64,000 bases of DNA from assembly GCF_028389875.1 (NCBI RefSeq), contig NC_084677.1:6614017-6678016 (forward strand). Reading direction: 5' to 3'. The notes beneath the pieces were generated by a model. It worked only from the letters and a program-made list of their open reading frames with translations, searched no databases and was not told the origin of the DNA. Positions within the stretch are counted from its first letter, which is position 1; each line of letters begins with the position of its first letter. Of this stretch, positions 50,948-61,650 are shown piece by piece. The stretch comes from Rhea pennata (taxonomy: Eukaryota > Chordata > Aves > Rheiformes > Rheidae). The translations under genes were made by a program, and so were the position numbers.

Positions 50948-53266
50948 AGGCCGCTTCCTTCCCGGCGCTTCCCCCTGCCGAAGCTGCGGGCTGCGGCGCG
51001 CTCCCAGCACGCGTCTGGTGAGGAGGAACTGCGGGAAGCAGGGAGAAGACTGGGGAAATTTTCGGATGTAACTCCCAAGGCCTGGACAGGCAGGCAGGAG
51101 TAACCAGTACAAGCTTGCTTGTGCGATCCTTAAATTGGGACTTCGGGAATCCCCACTGGATTTTTTTCCCACAATTTCAGCTGTTGGCAACAGCCAGGTC
51201 GGGGCCCGGGGGCAGCGAGAGAGCCCGCAGTGGCCATCAGGAGAGTCACAGCAGGACCTGCTGCAAACACGGGTGCAGCCGCCCGCCCGCTCCTGGGCAC
51301 CTGAGGAGACGCTGTAGCTTTTGACTTTGAAAAGCAGTGCGGGCACAGCGGCGGGATGGGAAGGCATTAAATCAAACGCAAACAGGTTGCATCATAGGAT
51401 CCTGAGAGTGGCAAACATTGAAAACTTGCTGCATACAGTATATACATTTCTGGCATAAAGTCTAAATATATCTTTTTCCAGAGTTTAGCTTTGCTAGTAA
51501 CCACAGTAGCAATAAGCAGATCTAAACTTTCTTCTGATGGTTGGATGCTCCGAATTCCTCCCTTGCAGTATCCGTAGCCCTAGGTCTCGGACAGGCCCCT
51601 GGGGGCTCACTCTACGTCATCGTCATCATCATCATAAGCCTCAGAAGAAAGTCCGAGAAGCCAGCTACTAACATGAGCAGCAGCAAATATATCCTGTCTT
51701 TAGGTTTCTAATACCTGGGCTTCGGCTAATTCAGTGGAGTTCTGTGTTCTAGGACCCGCCACCTTGTTACTCATGGCTGTGGTCAGACATATCTTAAGAT
51801 CTTTGTGAAGTTTCCAATAAGACGTAGATTCAACTGAAAAGGAGAAACCCTCTGAACTATTGCAACGTAGACTGCATACCGGGTCCTGGGTTCATGGAGT
51901 TTAACAAAAACCTTATAGATACACACTGTTTATCAGCTATGGTATTTGTTCACTAAAAAAATTTAAGTTTCCGATTCAAAATACGAATGACCTACAATAT
52001 TTGTAAGAAATGTAACATCTAAAATCACTTATAAAGATCATTCTTAGGCAAAATAGGAAAATGTGCATGTTATGAAGCATATGGACTAGGAAGGTGTTTT
52101 GTACATGACGTATAAATACACGTAGAAGATACAGGCAGAACATCCAGTGGGGTGTTCTTTGGGCAGCAACACTGATAAATTCTTGCAGAAGGGCCGTGCC
52201 AGAAGGATGGCGTGCTGTTCTTCTGGTAGGAGGGAAAATACCAGACTTGGGAGCAAGATTTCCCCTGGTAAAGAAGAACCTCACAGTACAGACTAAGCCA
52301 CCTTGAATTCAGAAACTAGCAGCACAGAAACTACCGTCTGCTTCCATTCATGACATCTCGTTATATTTGGCACCTTCTTTTCCACAGCTACTAACAGGGC
52401 TCCTCCAAACATGGAGACGCACCAATCATGTTGTTTTGGGACATGCTGAACAAATCTGTACCTCGCAACTACAGCATTCAGTCAAACGGTGCTTCTTCCA
52501 GATAGGCAGCAAATTTCTCAATGTGTGGCAAGGAGGTGCCTTTGCTGAAGGAATGAAAATTGACTCACAAAAGTACAAGGTAAAGTTCAGCCAAGTCTTC
52601 TGCAAATGTTGCTCTTTGGAGCAGAAAAGGCAAGTAAAAGCAGCGTAGCTCCGGGTGGACGGTACAGGCTGAGTTTAGCTATTCTCCTCCCAGCAGGTGG
52701 AAATCGAGTTGCCTGGTTTGTAACACCATGCACACTCAGAGCAAAACAGAAACATAACTTTGTTTTAAAGCTTTGTGCCTTGTGCTATTAAATATTCACA
52801 GTCCAGGATTGTTAACATTCTGGAAAACAGTGCATTAAAGCACTCTCTAAGCATTAAAGTCTCTCTAAGTAAGAGAACAAGCTTATTGTAAGATTTAGAC
52901 GTGGCTCCGGAGGAAAGTGCAAGTTATTGCTCTGTTGTTTGCACCTTCAATATTTCGTTTCCCCCAAGAAATATCTCTCGCTTTGTGACATGCTGCAGGT
53001 GTACTATCTGCTTATTTTATAGGATTTTTTCCAGAGGATCTTCCAAGGAAATTATTTGAGAGAAAGCTTAATTTAAGACTGCACACGGTTCTCCCTTATT
53101 AAACCAACGTTATTGCGTGAAACCATTACCTCATGGTGTTACAACGGCGTTACCCAGCGTGGTATTTGTGGACTCAGCACTCTGTTTCCCTTTCTAGTGC
53201 CACATGGATTGGGTGCTCAAGGAAAGCCCATGTGAACTGTCTTGGGCCTCAGCTAGATCCCACTAA
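50901..53266 (+). CDS. Candidate gene B: three-exon, 125-residue protein (unrecognised)
   Basis: Proposed exons are 50901-51017, 52388-52579 and 53198-53266. The ATG at 50901 has A at -3 and lies in CpG island B. Donor 1 is CTG|GTGAGG. Exon 2 follows a strong acceptor (caccttcttttccacag) and ends at TACAAG|GTAAAG. Exon 3 follows ctgtttccctttctag and reaches TAA at 53264. Both introns are phase 0; exon 2 is exactly 64 codons. Residues 1-39 contain Arg, Gly and Cys but no Asp or Glu, like a mitochondrial leader, though GC-rich DNA gives such composition anyway. Residues 40-103 are mixed and globular-looking, with QTWRR, GHAEQICTSQLQ and CFFQIGSKFLNVWQGGAF. Residues 104-125 include HMDWVLKESPCELSW. 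No family is recognised and no membrane span is obvious. An AATAAA lies at 53975. A lncRNA with the same exons, or chance, remains possible. Confidence 0.33.
51607..51891 (-). other. Open frame with one internal stop and acidic C-terminus, minus strand
   Basis: After a TGA at 51894-51892 the minus strand is open for 62 codons, broken once by TAA, then open again for 30 codons to a TGA at 51609-51607. The peptide contains SYWKLHKDLKICL, MSNKVAGPRTQNSTELAEAQ and, after the stop, HVSSWLLGLSSEAY followed by six Asp and VE. The Asp run is coded by an (ATC)n-type microsatellite. The stop sits in a 21-nt GT...AG stretch, too short to be a real intron. It may be a decayed coding remnant, or chance. 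It lies in intron 1 of candidate gene B, antisense to it. Confidence 0.15.
51616..51636 (+). repeat. (TCA)n triplet microsatellite
   Basis: Six to seven TCA/TCG units. On the minus strand it would code for an Asp run. Confidence 0.9.
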
Positions 53267-53294
53267 ATGAATACATTACTCCTGAATGTTTTCT

Positions 53295-53340
53295 GTGTGG
53301 CCTGAAAAATGCTTTGAGATCTTCCAGTAGAAGACAGTAA
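53295..53340 (+). mobile_element. Possible MIR/L3-type 3' fragment
   Basis: The string aaaaatgctttgagatcttc resembles the 'gctttgagatcct' box shared by several old amniote SINE/LINE tails. Very short. It lies within the proposed 3' UTR of candidate gene B. Confidence 0.25.
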
Positions 53341-53965
53341 ACTTTGCAGAATTCTGTTTGGATTCTTTATAGAATCTGGAAATTTTAGAAAGGGTTTAAG
53401 GTGTATTTTGTTAAGAAAATATGAGACTTCCTAATTTCTACATTGACAAATTGATTCAAATTATTTATGCCAAAAACAAGGCTTTCCTCAGATATTTGTA
53501 AGGAACCAATGACTGTTTGCGTTGTAGGTAGTTTTGCCCTGCCTGCTTCTTATTCCTGGTGAGCCGTTTTGTCACAGGTTTCAGCGGCCCTGGGAGGGTC
53601 CAGCCCCGGGGGGGACACCACTGTCCAAGGTGGTGTTGCAGCTGAAATCAGACGGAGCCTCTTTCCAGCCTGTCGGTCTAAACAGGTCAAACAAATGTGA
53701 GAAGGAAACTAACTCTGTTTTGGAGACCCGTACCTGAAGTAGAGCGCTGCAGGGTGCAAGAGCAAAAGCTACTCTGTGCGAGGGGTGCTGCGACCGCGTG
53801 GCGTCTGCCTGGACCTCCGCGGTGCAGCCCTCTGCCTCGCGCTGGCGCAAGCTCCGTGCCTGTGCGCTGGGTGAGAGTTGCGACAGCTGGAAGATCACAC
53901 TTCGAGAAAGCAGCCACTTTCCAACTGGCTCAGTTCCTTGCAGCTCCCCACCCAGCTGTACGAGT

Positions 53966-54295
53966 ATGAGCGGCAATAAAAAAGAGAGATTATGTCTTAG
54001 GTTGACTTACGTTGCTGCGAAACTGCACCTTAGAGCATCAGCCTCATGGTTTAACTGCCAAGGCACGGACGGAGGGCAGCAGTTGCTAGGACAAGGTCTC
54101 GCTCCGTTCAGACTGCTTGGGACTTCCCAGGAGAACCGCAGTACTCAGCTAGGGGCTCCCGACAGGTTCCTGCTGAGCGGGGCTTTTTGCGGGCAGATCA
54201 GTAGGGATGGCTTAGCTAGAAGTGGCTTTAGTGGTTTCCTTTCTCAGGGATGTCCACTTCTAGGGAAGTCTCAGGTGTTTGCAGAGCAGCTGTGA
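53966..54295 (+). other. 109-codon ATG open frame, unsupported
   Basis: ATG at 53966 opens 109 codons to TGA at 54295; the frame is also open upstream to 53739. Composition is ordinary (MSGNKKERL at the start, Ser/Gly/Leu-rich later) and not recognised. There is no splice evidence or homology, and one frame this long is about what moderately GC-rich DNA gives by chance in 64 kb. Confidence 0.12.
53975..53980 (+). terminator. AATAAA poly(A) signal (candidate gene B)
   Basis: Canonical hexamer about 710 bases after the candidate gene B stop, followed by T/G-rich sequence (tatgtcttaggttg). It is the first AATAAA noticed after the stop codon. Confidence 0.3.
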
Positions 54296-54320
54296 CAGTT
54301 CACAGTCCTTCACAGTCCAG

Positions 54321-54375
54321 CAAAACGAACAAACAAATAAAAACCCCCAAACAAACCAAGCCCAAACAAACAAAA
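54321..54375 (+). repeat. (CAAA)n-type A/C-rich simple repeat
   Basis: Irregular caaa/caaat units with two C5/C3 interruptions. Confidence 0.8.
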
Positions 54376-54379
54376 GCCC

Positions 54380-57300
54380 GCTCATTCTGGATACCGAAAG
54401 CCACAGGCCAGTAAGCCCGGGTGAGTCAGCCGTTCCTGCCAGCGTAGCAGCTGCCCTTCCCTCGTGCTGGCAAGCTCTTCAGGGCACGTCTGGCAGGCAG
54501 CTGGCAACAGGCTGTCTTCTGCTCTTCTCATACTCCACGTAAGTTTGCAAAGTTCTTACCAAAGCTCAGGTAAGGAGACCAGAACCTGCCTCTGTCAATG
54601 ATCTATCTCAGCAAAAGTCTCCCCCAAAATGTACCATGAACCCTAAACTGCAGTTCCCATTGCTCCGTCACGGAGGAACCACGTGCTCCGGATGCTGAGG
54701 GCCGATGGGGACAATTCCCTCCTGCTGCTTACGTTCACATCGGAGCCTTCGCAGCCAAAGCAGCCCCAGCTGCCCCGGCTGTATTTATCCCACAGCTCCC
54801 AGTAACAAGGCAGAAGGCCACTCCGTCCCCTGCAGTTGCATGCACTTCAGCCGTCTCTTGAATGGTCCCTTTCCTTAGGGCCATTTCAGACGTAAATCAG
54901 TGAACACAGCTCTTCCAGGTTTTTAAGTGGGTATGTACAAACGTCACTCTTTACTATTACTGACTTTTTCTGCCGGTCTCACGAAGGGTAAGTGAGCAGC
55001 CAGCACCGTGTCCAGTTTCGGAACACCTAAAGTAACAGATACGCAAGGGTATCTAGGGCTTTTGTCCAAGCACATCCTAGAACTTACACCTAGACTGGCA
55101 GATAGCGCTTTTTGTGGCCGTACGGGAAAGGCAAGTCCACAAGTGACTCCGCACTCCGCAGAGCGCTCCGGAGCAAAGGCGCAGCCCCGGCCGCCGCCTG
55201 GCACACGCCGCCTCCGTCTGAGGGACACGGCCGCGCCAGCAAGGCACGCACCTCCCTACCGACAGCTGAGGCCTCTTCACCCTGAACAGCGAGCGGATGG
55301 CACCCAGTTTGCTGGTGTTGTCAAACAACCTCTCAGTCCCCTGTGATCCCAATTCACAACGCAACATAATCAGCTGAATTGCTTGCTTTCGGCTGGGATT
55401 TGCGCCGTTTCCTTCCTTGGGTCCCTACAGTTACCTCTCTGAACGCTCCTGCACCCACAGAGAGCTCAGCTCTCATATTTCTACCCATCCAGAATGCTCC
55501 CTCAGTAGATTTAAGAACAATGGGAAAATTTTAAGCTGCTGGAATAATTATTTATTGTGTACTCTACCAGTGTCCTCGGGAGCATGAAGTGAGCCAATGC
55601 ACACAATAGATACTCTACTGTTATTCAAATTAAGCATGCTCAGGTACTGCCAATAAACTGTGTCACATAGCATGCACATTTCTTGGTAAGCATCAGTAAA
55701 GTATATACATTAAAACCGCACACTAGCCTAGGTCTACTTTGGATTTACGGTAACATCCCTCCCTTAGAGCGGAGTATGTCTGTAGCTTGCTTGAGACTTC
55801 TAAGCACTGCTAGTAATATTGGGTAGACCACTAGACGCATCTTAAACAAGCTTGTCTTCCAGAAAGCATCCAGGTATGCTACGTGTGCTTTTGAAGCACA
55901 GATGGCAGGCTTCCTTCTGTGCAAGGCTGCCTGGCAAACAAGCTCAATGGCAGAAGTCTTGATGGACTCAACGCTGCAAACAGACAACCCTGCGTGAGAG
56001 TATGTGTGCTCTCATGGCAGAATATGAGCAGAGAGAGTTTATATCTATCACGCTGTGTCTGTAGTTGTCACCAAAGTTCTGAATAATTTTTAAATAGATC
56101 AAGTGATCTTTGAACATCATGTCTCAGATCAGAGCTTCCTGTTCAGGAGAATTTATTTATAGATGTAGATTCAGATACAGATGCAGAGATACAGATGCAC
56201 AGATACAGATACACACATCAGTTTTCACAAGGGCATTTCTCATTAGACCCTTGGACCCAATTTATTTTGGCATTTGTGATCTTAAAGTCTTGCCAGAGTC
56301 CCTGAAGCCAGTTTGTTGTGTTGTACCCAGATAGGTGACAAACGCTATATAATCAAATTATAAAATGAGTCAAGTCATTTCATATTTGAAAGAAAAAGTG
56401 TCTCCCAAAGCTCATCACTTATTAAAACCTGAAATCAAGAGCAGAATATTTATAGCTTATTTTTGTTCCTCTTTCTTTAGCTCTCTAGATAAGACATTTT
56501 GTTCATCTGGCCTAAAAAATAGATCCTTTTTCAGAAAGAGCAAATCTGAAATGCTTCCCCAACTTTATTTCTTCTTGCAATAAATTAAGCGTTTTACCCT
56601 CTCATGCAACTTTTTCTCCCGCTAAACAGCTTTTTGGCCCTTACTGGCTTTGGGTTCCTCTCACGCAGTATAACGTTCTGTGATACTCAGAGCGCATTCG
56701 AACGGGATGCTCAGCGCATCCCCTTCCTGGGGCTGTTACACATGAGCCCCAGATTCCTCAGTCAGAAACTCATGCACACGTATTGCACAAGGACTCTGCC
56801 TGCAGAGCAGGTGAACACCTGGGGGTGTCTTACAGCGCTGAAAGGAGTCTCGGTTTTGGTTACAGCTATAAAGTGCTTTGGCTAGAAGTGTGTTATGGCA
56901 TAACATTGGGTCTGGATTTTTAGCTGTGCTATTTCGGCATGTGTGTTTGGATCCAGGTGCTTGATCTGGTGCTCTTTCAAAGCAGCAGGGCATCACCACG
57001 CTCACGGTGGTGGATGCCACTGGGGTGTTCGGGGCTCGGGTCAGCTCAAGGCCTTGGGTAGTTTGGGCTCCTCTCAAAGTTTCAGCTGTTCAGGTGAAAA
57101 TTCTCATGAGCTTCAGATCGGGCTGTGGGAATTTAGCACTTTTACGCGATCAGTCTCTGGGCCCACTGGCTACGTTTCAAACTGCTCAAGACGCACGGTC
57201 ACAGAAAGCAGCTGAGACTTTTTGACAATGTATTGGCTAAAGCACAACTCAAACATCACACTAGGGTCGCAGTTGTTTTGAATTGTATTCCTGGTACAAA

Positions 57301-57605
57301 GGATAAACAATAATTTATAAATAATTATGTAAATTTGCCTCTGCCTAAAAAACCTGGCTTATTTGTTTAGAAATCTTTCAGGAGTTTTCTCCCAAATCAT
57401 ACAGAACACCCATTACAGTAACGGACCAACTACAACCACAAGCATATCTGTGCTTGTTATTAAAGCCTGCTTATCATTTGAACTTAGCTCATGAGTAGTC
57501 CCATTTCTGGAAAGTTTTCCTGTTGTTTTCTAAACAGCTGAAATATGTAGCAATATAATTGAAGTATTGAAATATCCCCAAGGCTCTAGATTAAAAATAA
57601 TCGCA
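54380..57605. other. Intergenic stretch with scattered CpG
   Basis: Mixed-composition DNA with more CpG than the AT-rich regions, notably around 55.1-55.3 kb, but no recognised gene. Open frames of 90-115 codons occur on both strands without splice or homology support. It holds one GATACA-type repeat. Confidence 0.5.
56161..56217 (+). repeat. Imperfect (GATACA)n repeat
   Basis: About nine degenerate hexamers of the type agatac/agatgc, ending in acacaca. Confidence 0.85.
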
Positions 57606-57609
57606 GGTA

Positions 57610-58020
57610 ATGTTTCAGGAACGGAGGCGGAAGACGTGGGAGCGCGGCGTTCGGGGCCGGCTGCTCCCTGGCCATCCCCGGCTGCGGGCGGAGAGGGCAG
57701 ACGGCGGCGGGGAAGCCGCTCAGCCCGCTGCTCGCGGAGACGGCGCCCCGCTCCCTGCGCGCGACGGCAGTGCTCTCCAGTTCAAAACCTCGGTGCTGGT
57801 GCCTCGGCCGTCTGCCAGCGCCACGCAGAGAGCCGGGACCACGGCCCCGGCCGCCGACCCAGTGCTCCCAGTGCTCCCAGTGGCGAGCGCTGAAGCCGAC
57901 GTATTGCTGGATGGGGGCTACTGGCAGCGGGCACAGCCGGGGCTTGGGAGCGCTATTCAACGCTCGCCTTTCCCTCGGCACCTCCTCTTGACGTCTGCCC
58001 CCGGCAGGGCACGGAGCTAA
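57610..58020 (+). other. GC-rich island C with a 136-codon ATG open frame
   Basis: A GC- and CpG-rich patch of about 400 bases. On the plus strand an ATG at 57610 (MFQERRRKTWERGVRGRLLP at the start) stays open to a TAA at 58018-58020, ending in QRSPFPRHLLL and PGRARS. The frame is less repetitive than the frames of the other islands. The opposite strand is open for a similar length, however, so composition alone could explain it. Not recognised. It contains a small cagtgctccc tandem repeat at about 57858-57881. Confidence 0.2.
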
Positions 58021-59609
58021 AGGAACCTTTGGCTGTGTCCAGAGGCAGTTCCCACGAGACCTATTTTCGTAGTGATTAAGAGAGTTCAAAGTGCTTTTCA
58101 GAGCAGGCTAAGCTGTGCAGGCACAGACACTGTAATCACCCGCTGGAGATTTTAAACGCCTGCCCTCTGCACACATTCGGCAAGCACGTGTGTAAATCCA
58201 GCCTGTGCAGGACTTCTCTGTAGGGCCAACCCTAACACGTCCGTGCAGTTGCCTCCCTATTCGATCCCTCCTTCAGTCCCGAGTGACTGACAAGCGCACG
58301 AAGTCACCGCTGCAGTAGTCTCGTATAGATGGATTACACGTACACGCCCCCCACGGAGCTTTCGAAAGAGAAGGGACCACGCAGAGACTCCCCTGAGGAT
58401 TTCCCATTTGCTGCATGAGCAAAGAGAGGCTGTGAACCTGCCTGACGTTCCCGACGTTACTACTGCGCGACGACGAGGGAATGAGCCGCGCTCCGGCACT
58501 GCTGGACACAGAAAGGGCAAGAGAGGCACAACCTTTTTGCTCGAAGAGTAAAAACAAGATTCAACAGACAAGCAGAGAAGTTTTATTAAAAACTAGTACG
58601 TTAAAGGGGGGAAAGACCACAAGACAAGCAGTAGGAATTCCTCTTCCCAGCTCTACTTGACGTGGGCTGTTCCTTAGCCCGCTTCCCACAGATTTATTTT
58701 AATAGAACATACTCCTGTGCTCTTAGTTACGTGTGGAAGCTGCGTAACGCGTGCAGTGATGTTTCCGACACAGAAGCATTCTGAATACAGGCACGTTCTT
58801 GTAAGAAAAAACCAGTGGCAAAAACGACGGCTGCGCTGGTTCTTCTCTGCGCTACTACAGTTTGTGAGCTCTAATGCAAACACCAAAAAAGGTGGTTTTA
58901 TTTACATATGCAGAAGAATAAAACCTTAGCTGGAGCTGCAGGCGGTATACTTCAGGAATCAGTACTCAGAAGAGAGGTCAGCTCTGAAGTCGAAGGCGGC
59001 GTAGGGAGAGACAAGCGACAGGGGATGCTAGCTGTTGACTGAGATCAAGCCACTGCTCACCGCACTGCTGTCCGTGTCCATTCAGAAGTGCTAAGTGCTA
59101 TCCAACGGGTAAATGAGACGTGCAGATCTGACTGTTCAGCTGAATCTGTGAGACGTATAATGAACTAATATTACACTTGCAAGAACTGCATTCCTTCTAT
59201 ATAACAAAGATACCTCCAGTGGCAAGGTCTCAATCCCGATGCAAACACACCTGGAGTCTGATGGCATTTTCTCCCTGTTGTTGAAACAGAAGTTACCAAC
59301 TTTGACTATTTTTATCTGCTTAAATAATAATTTAAAGTCAGAAGATACCTTTTTATGAAAATCTTAGCACACGGCAGAGAATTTCAACCGCAGTTTTATT
59401 CAAGGAAGTGTAAATTGCCCAGAAAACAGAGTATCCATTTGTACACTTCAATATAACATGATTTTTACCACTAAAAAGATCACTTGCTAATGGGCTATTC
59501 AGCAAGAAGCAAGCAACTGGCCTGCTACACACTTCCTGAAACATATGCAATTATGTAATACAGCAATGCTCTGCAATTATCCAGCCTCTTTCATCCGAAT
59601 GCCTCAAAT

Positions 59610-59745
59610 CATTTTACAAGCTGTTCACTGAATAACTTACACAACATCCTCACCGATAAAGTACACATGCTAATCATGTTTCAGGATCGGAGGCTGAGGC
59701 ATAGAAGGATTCAGGGACTTGCCCAGGGTCACACTCTGAGGATCA
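59610..59745 (+). mobile_element. MIR SINE fragment
   Basis: Clear MIR core motifs in order: 'caaatcattttacaagctgt', 'acttacacaacatcctcacc', 'aggctgaggcatagaagga', then 'gggacttgcccagggtcaca'. The last corresponds to the highly conserved MIR string gacttgcccaaggtcacac. One of the better-preserved old repeats in the window. Confidence 0.7.
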
Positions 59746-60444
59746 ATAGGAAACACTGGCATCCTCCCTCTCATTAGCTGATGCCAGTTAGTACATGCAA
59801 CTTCCTCTATTCAGATTTTAAATACAGATGACTGATGCCATCTTTTTATTCCAAGTGGAAAGAACGTGTGTCAAATATGAGTGTGGAAATACTGTATTTT
59901 GATATAAACATATGCCACAAAGGGAGATCATGCTAGTAAAAGATTGCAAATTTATAGCCCTGTGAATCATGAAGCAACTCAAAGAACTCTTTCCTGAGTA
60001 TTTATGTGATTTTTACTTTACCACTTCTCAAGTGGAACATAACATTCCCTTAATAGCACACAATAATACTGCACAGAAAGTGAAGAAATATATCCAAGGA
60101 TGGGGCTGAGAAGGTGAGAATGAGAAGGGATTTAAAAACAAAAATAAGGTACTGGTTCAAGAAAAGGCTTAATCTAGAATCCCAATTTATTTTTCCCGGT
60201 TTACCTGAAACACTACTATGAAAATCTGCCTGATTTTCTGCTCAGTCACAAAACCACAAAGTTTTATAGCAGTGTAAACTGTCTAGAAAGGCAGAGCATC
60301 CACACTTACACTTGAGTATAATGGCATTTTTTTTGAGCACCAAAGTGTCACTTCTCCTGGTCTCGACAGAAGCTCGATCAAAGCTACTTAGAATTTAATT
60401 TGCTAAGAACAATCCCAAAACATATAATTTCCCAACAGCGTTCT

Positions 60445-60464
60445 TTTATTATTATTATTATTTA
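60445..60464 (+). repeat. (TTA)n microsatellite
   Basis: Six TTA units. Confidence 0.9.
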
Positions 60465-61602
60465 TAAGGACACAGATCAGCAGTGTAAATAACAGACAGT
60501 CAGTATTAGAAATGGATGAAACCTTGGACTCAGACTCCTCAAACCAATACTTACGAGAGCTACTCTGTATCTTCCTTACTGTTTCAGAGACGATGTTAAC
60601 CTGAACAGACCTTTGGTCTGGCCTACTAATGCAGTTTATATAGTGGGAGCATAAGGACATTGTGAGCCAGAAAAGTATCCAGCCCACTGTGTCCACTAGC
60701 TAGTAATGAATCCATTAATTTGTTTAATCCTTTTATTCTGCATGCACAAAGTGACTCTTAGCTGTTTTAGTCTTCTTTGAATGTTCAGGTGTATTTTTCT
60801 CACATATGGCCAACATCTAAAGATGAAACTGATACAAATCAAAGCATGTGCAAGATTAATGGATATAAGCAAAAGCTAAGCTCGTTTGCCTCTCTGTTGG
60901 TCTCTTAAAAAACATTTACTGCCAAAATGGATGCAGCAGTTTAGTATGGATGTTTCCCGTCTCCCTGTCTCCAGCCAGAGGGTGGCAGCCCCACAGCAGA
61001 GTCAGAGAACGGGACTGACTGAGCGCTCCTGATCGGCTTCAGCACAAAGATCACCGTCCCAGTGTTCATCCCCAGTAAAGGCACATAAATGAAACATGCT
61101 GACTGTAGGTATGGGTGAAGGACATGAACACTCAGACAATCAGGCGACTGGGTAAGATGAGAGACAACATCTCAGAAGGCCTCAGCAGTAGCTGGAGGGA
61201 AAGCCTAATACGATCCAATTGCTCTGAACCACTGGGCTTGCTTCTGGTTTATACCATTCTTCCTTAATCTATTTCTACTGTCAGTGGCTATACATTAGGG
61301 AATTATTTTCTGTAAACTGGATGGTGTACACCATGTAAACCAAAGACACTGAATTTTAAAGATCAAGGGTAATCCTGAAGGCCAACTGTCATCACATATA
61401 GACTTGAGCTTGAGGAATCATCAGCTTCAGTCAGTGGCAAAGGGACAGCTGATAGGGAGGATTCAAAGAAGCCCAAACAGGAATGGAAATCTCCTCTTCC
61501 CCACCTTCTCCAAAGTTCTGGTCCTCCTATTAAAAACACCTTGTGAAAATTAGTGCAGAAGAATTAACTGAGATACCACAGTGGAAAACTAAAAGTCACT
61601 TT

Positions 61603-61650
61603 GTTCCTCCTTCCTCTCTCTCTTCCTTCCTTTCTTTTTCCTTTGTTACT
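61603..61650 (+). repeat. Polypyrimidine (CT-rich) tract
   Basis: Nearly pure C/T run with repeated ttcc and ctct units. Confidence 0.85.

Larger units (their letters stand above)
50590..51045. promoter_or_regulatory. CpG island B, likely promoter of candidate gene B
   Basis: About 450 bases of extreme GC and CpG density inside AT-rich intergenic DNA, sharper than the other patches. It contains tandem GGGGCC units (50731-50756) and 12-mer GGGGGCTGCGGC repeats (50831-50947). On the plus strand it is followed by a good donor, CTG|GTGAGG at 51017/51018. The overall picture is of a real promoter-associated island for an unannotated transcript. Confidence 0.65.

Noticed and set aside
50552..51367. 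271-codon minus-strand open frame across CpG island B
   Set aside because: It starts with an ATG, but most of the length is Pro/Ala/Arg repeat translated from GC tandem arrays. No splice logic or recognisable domain was found.
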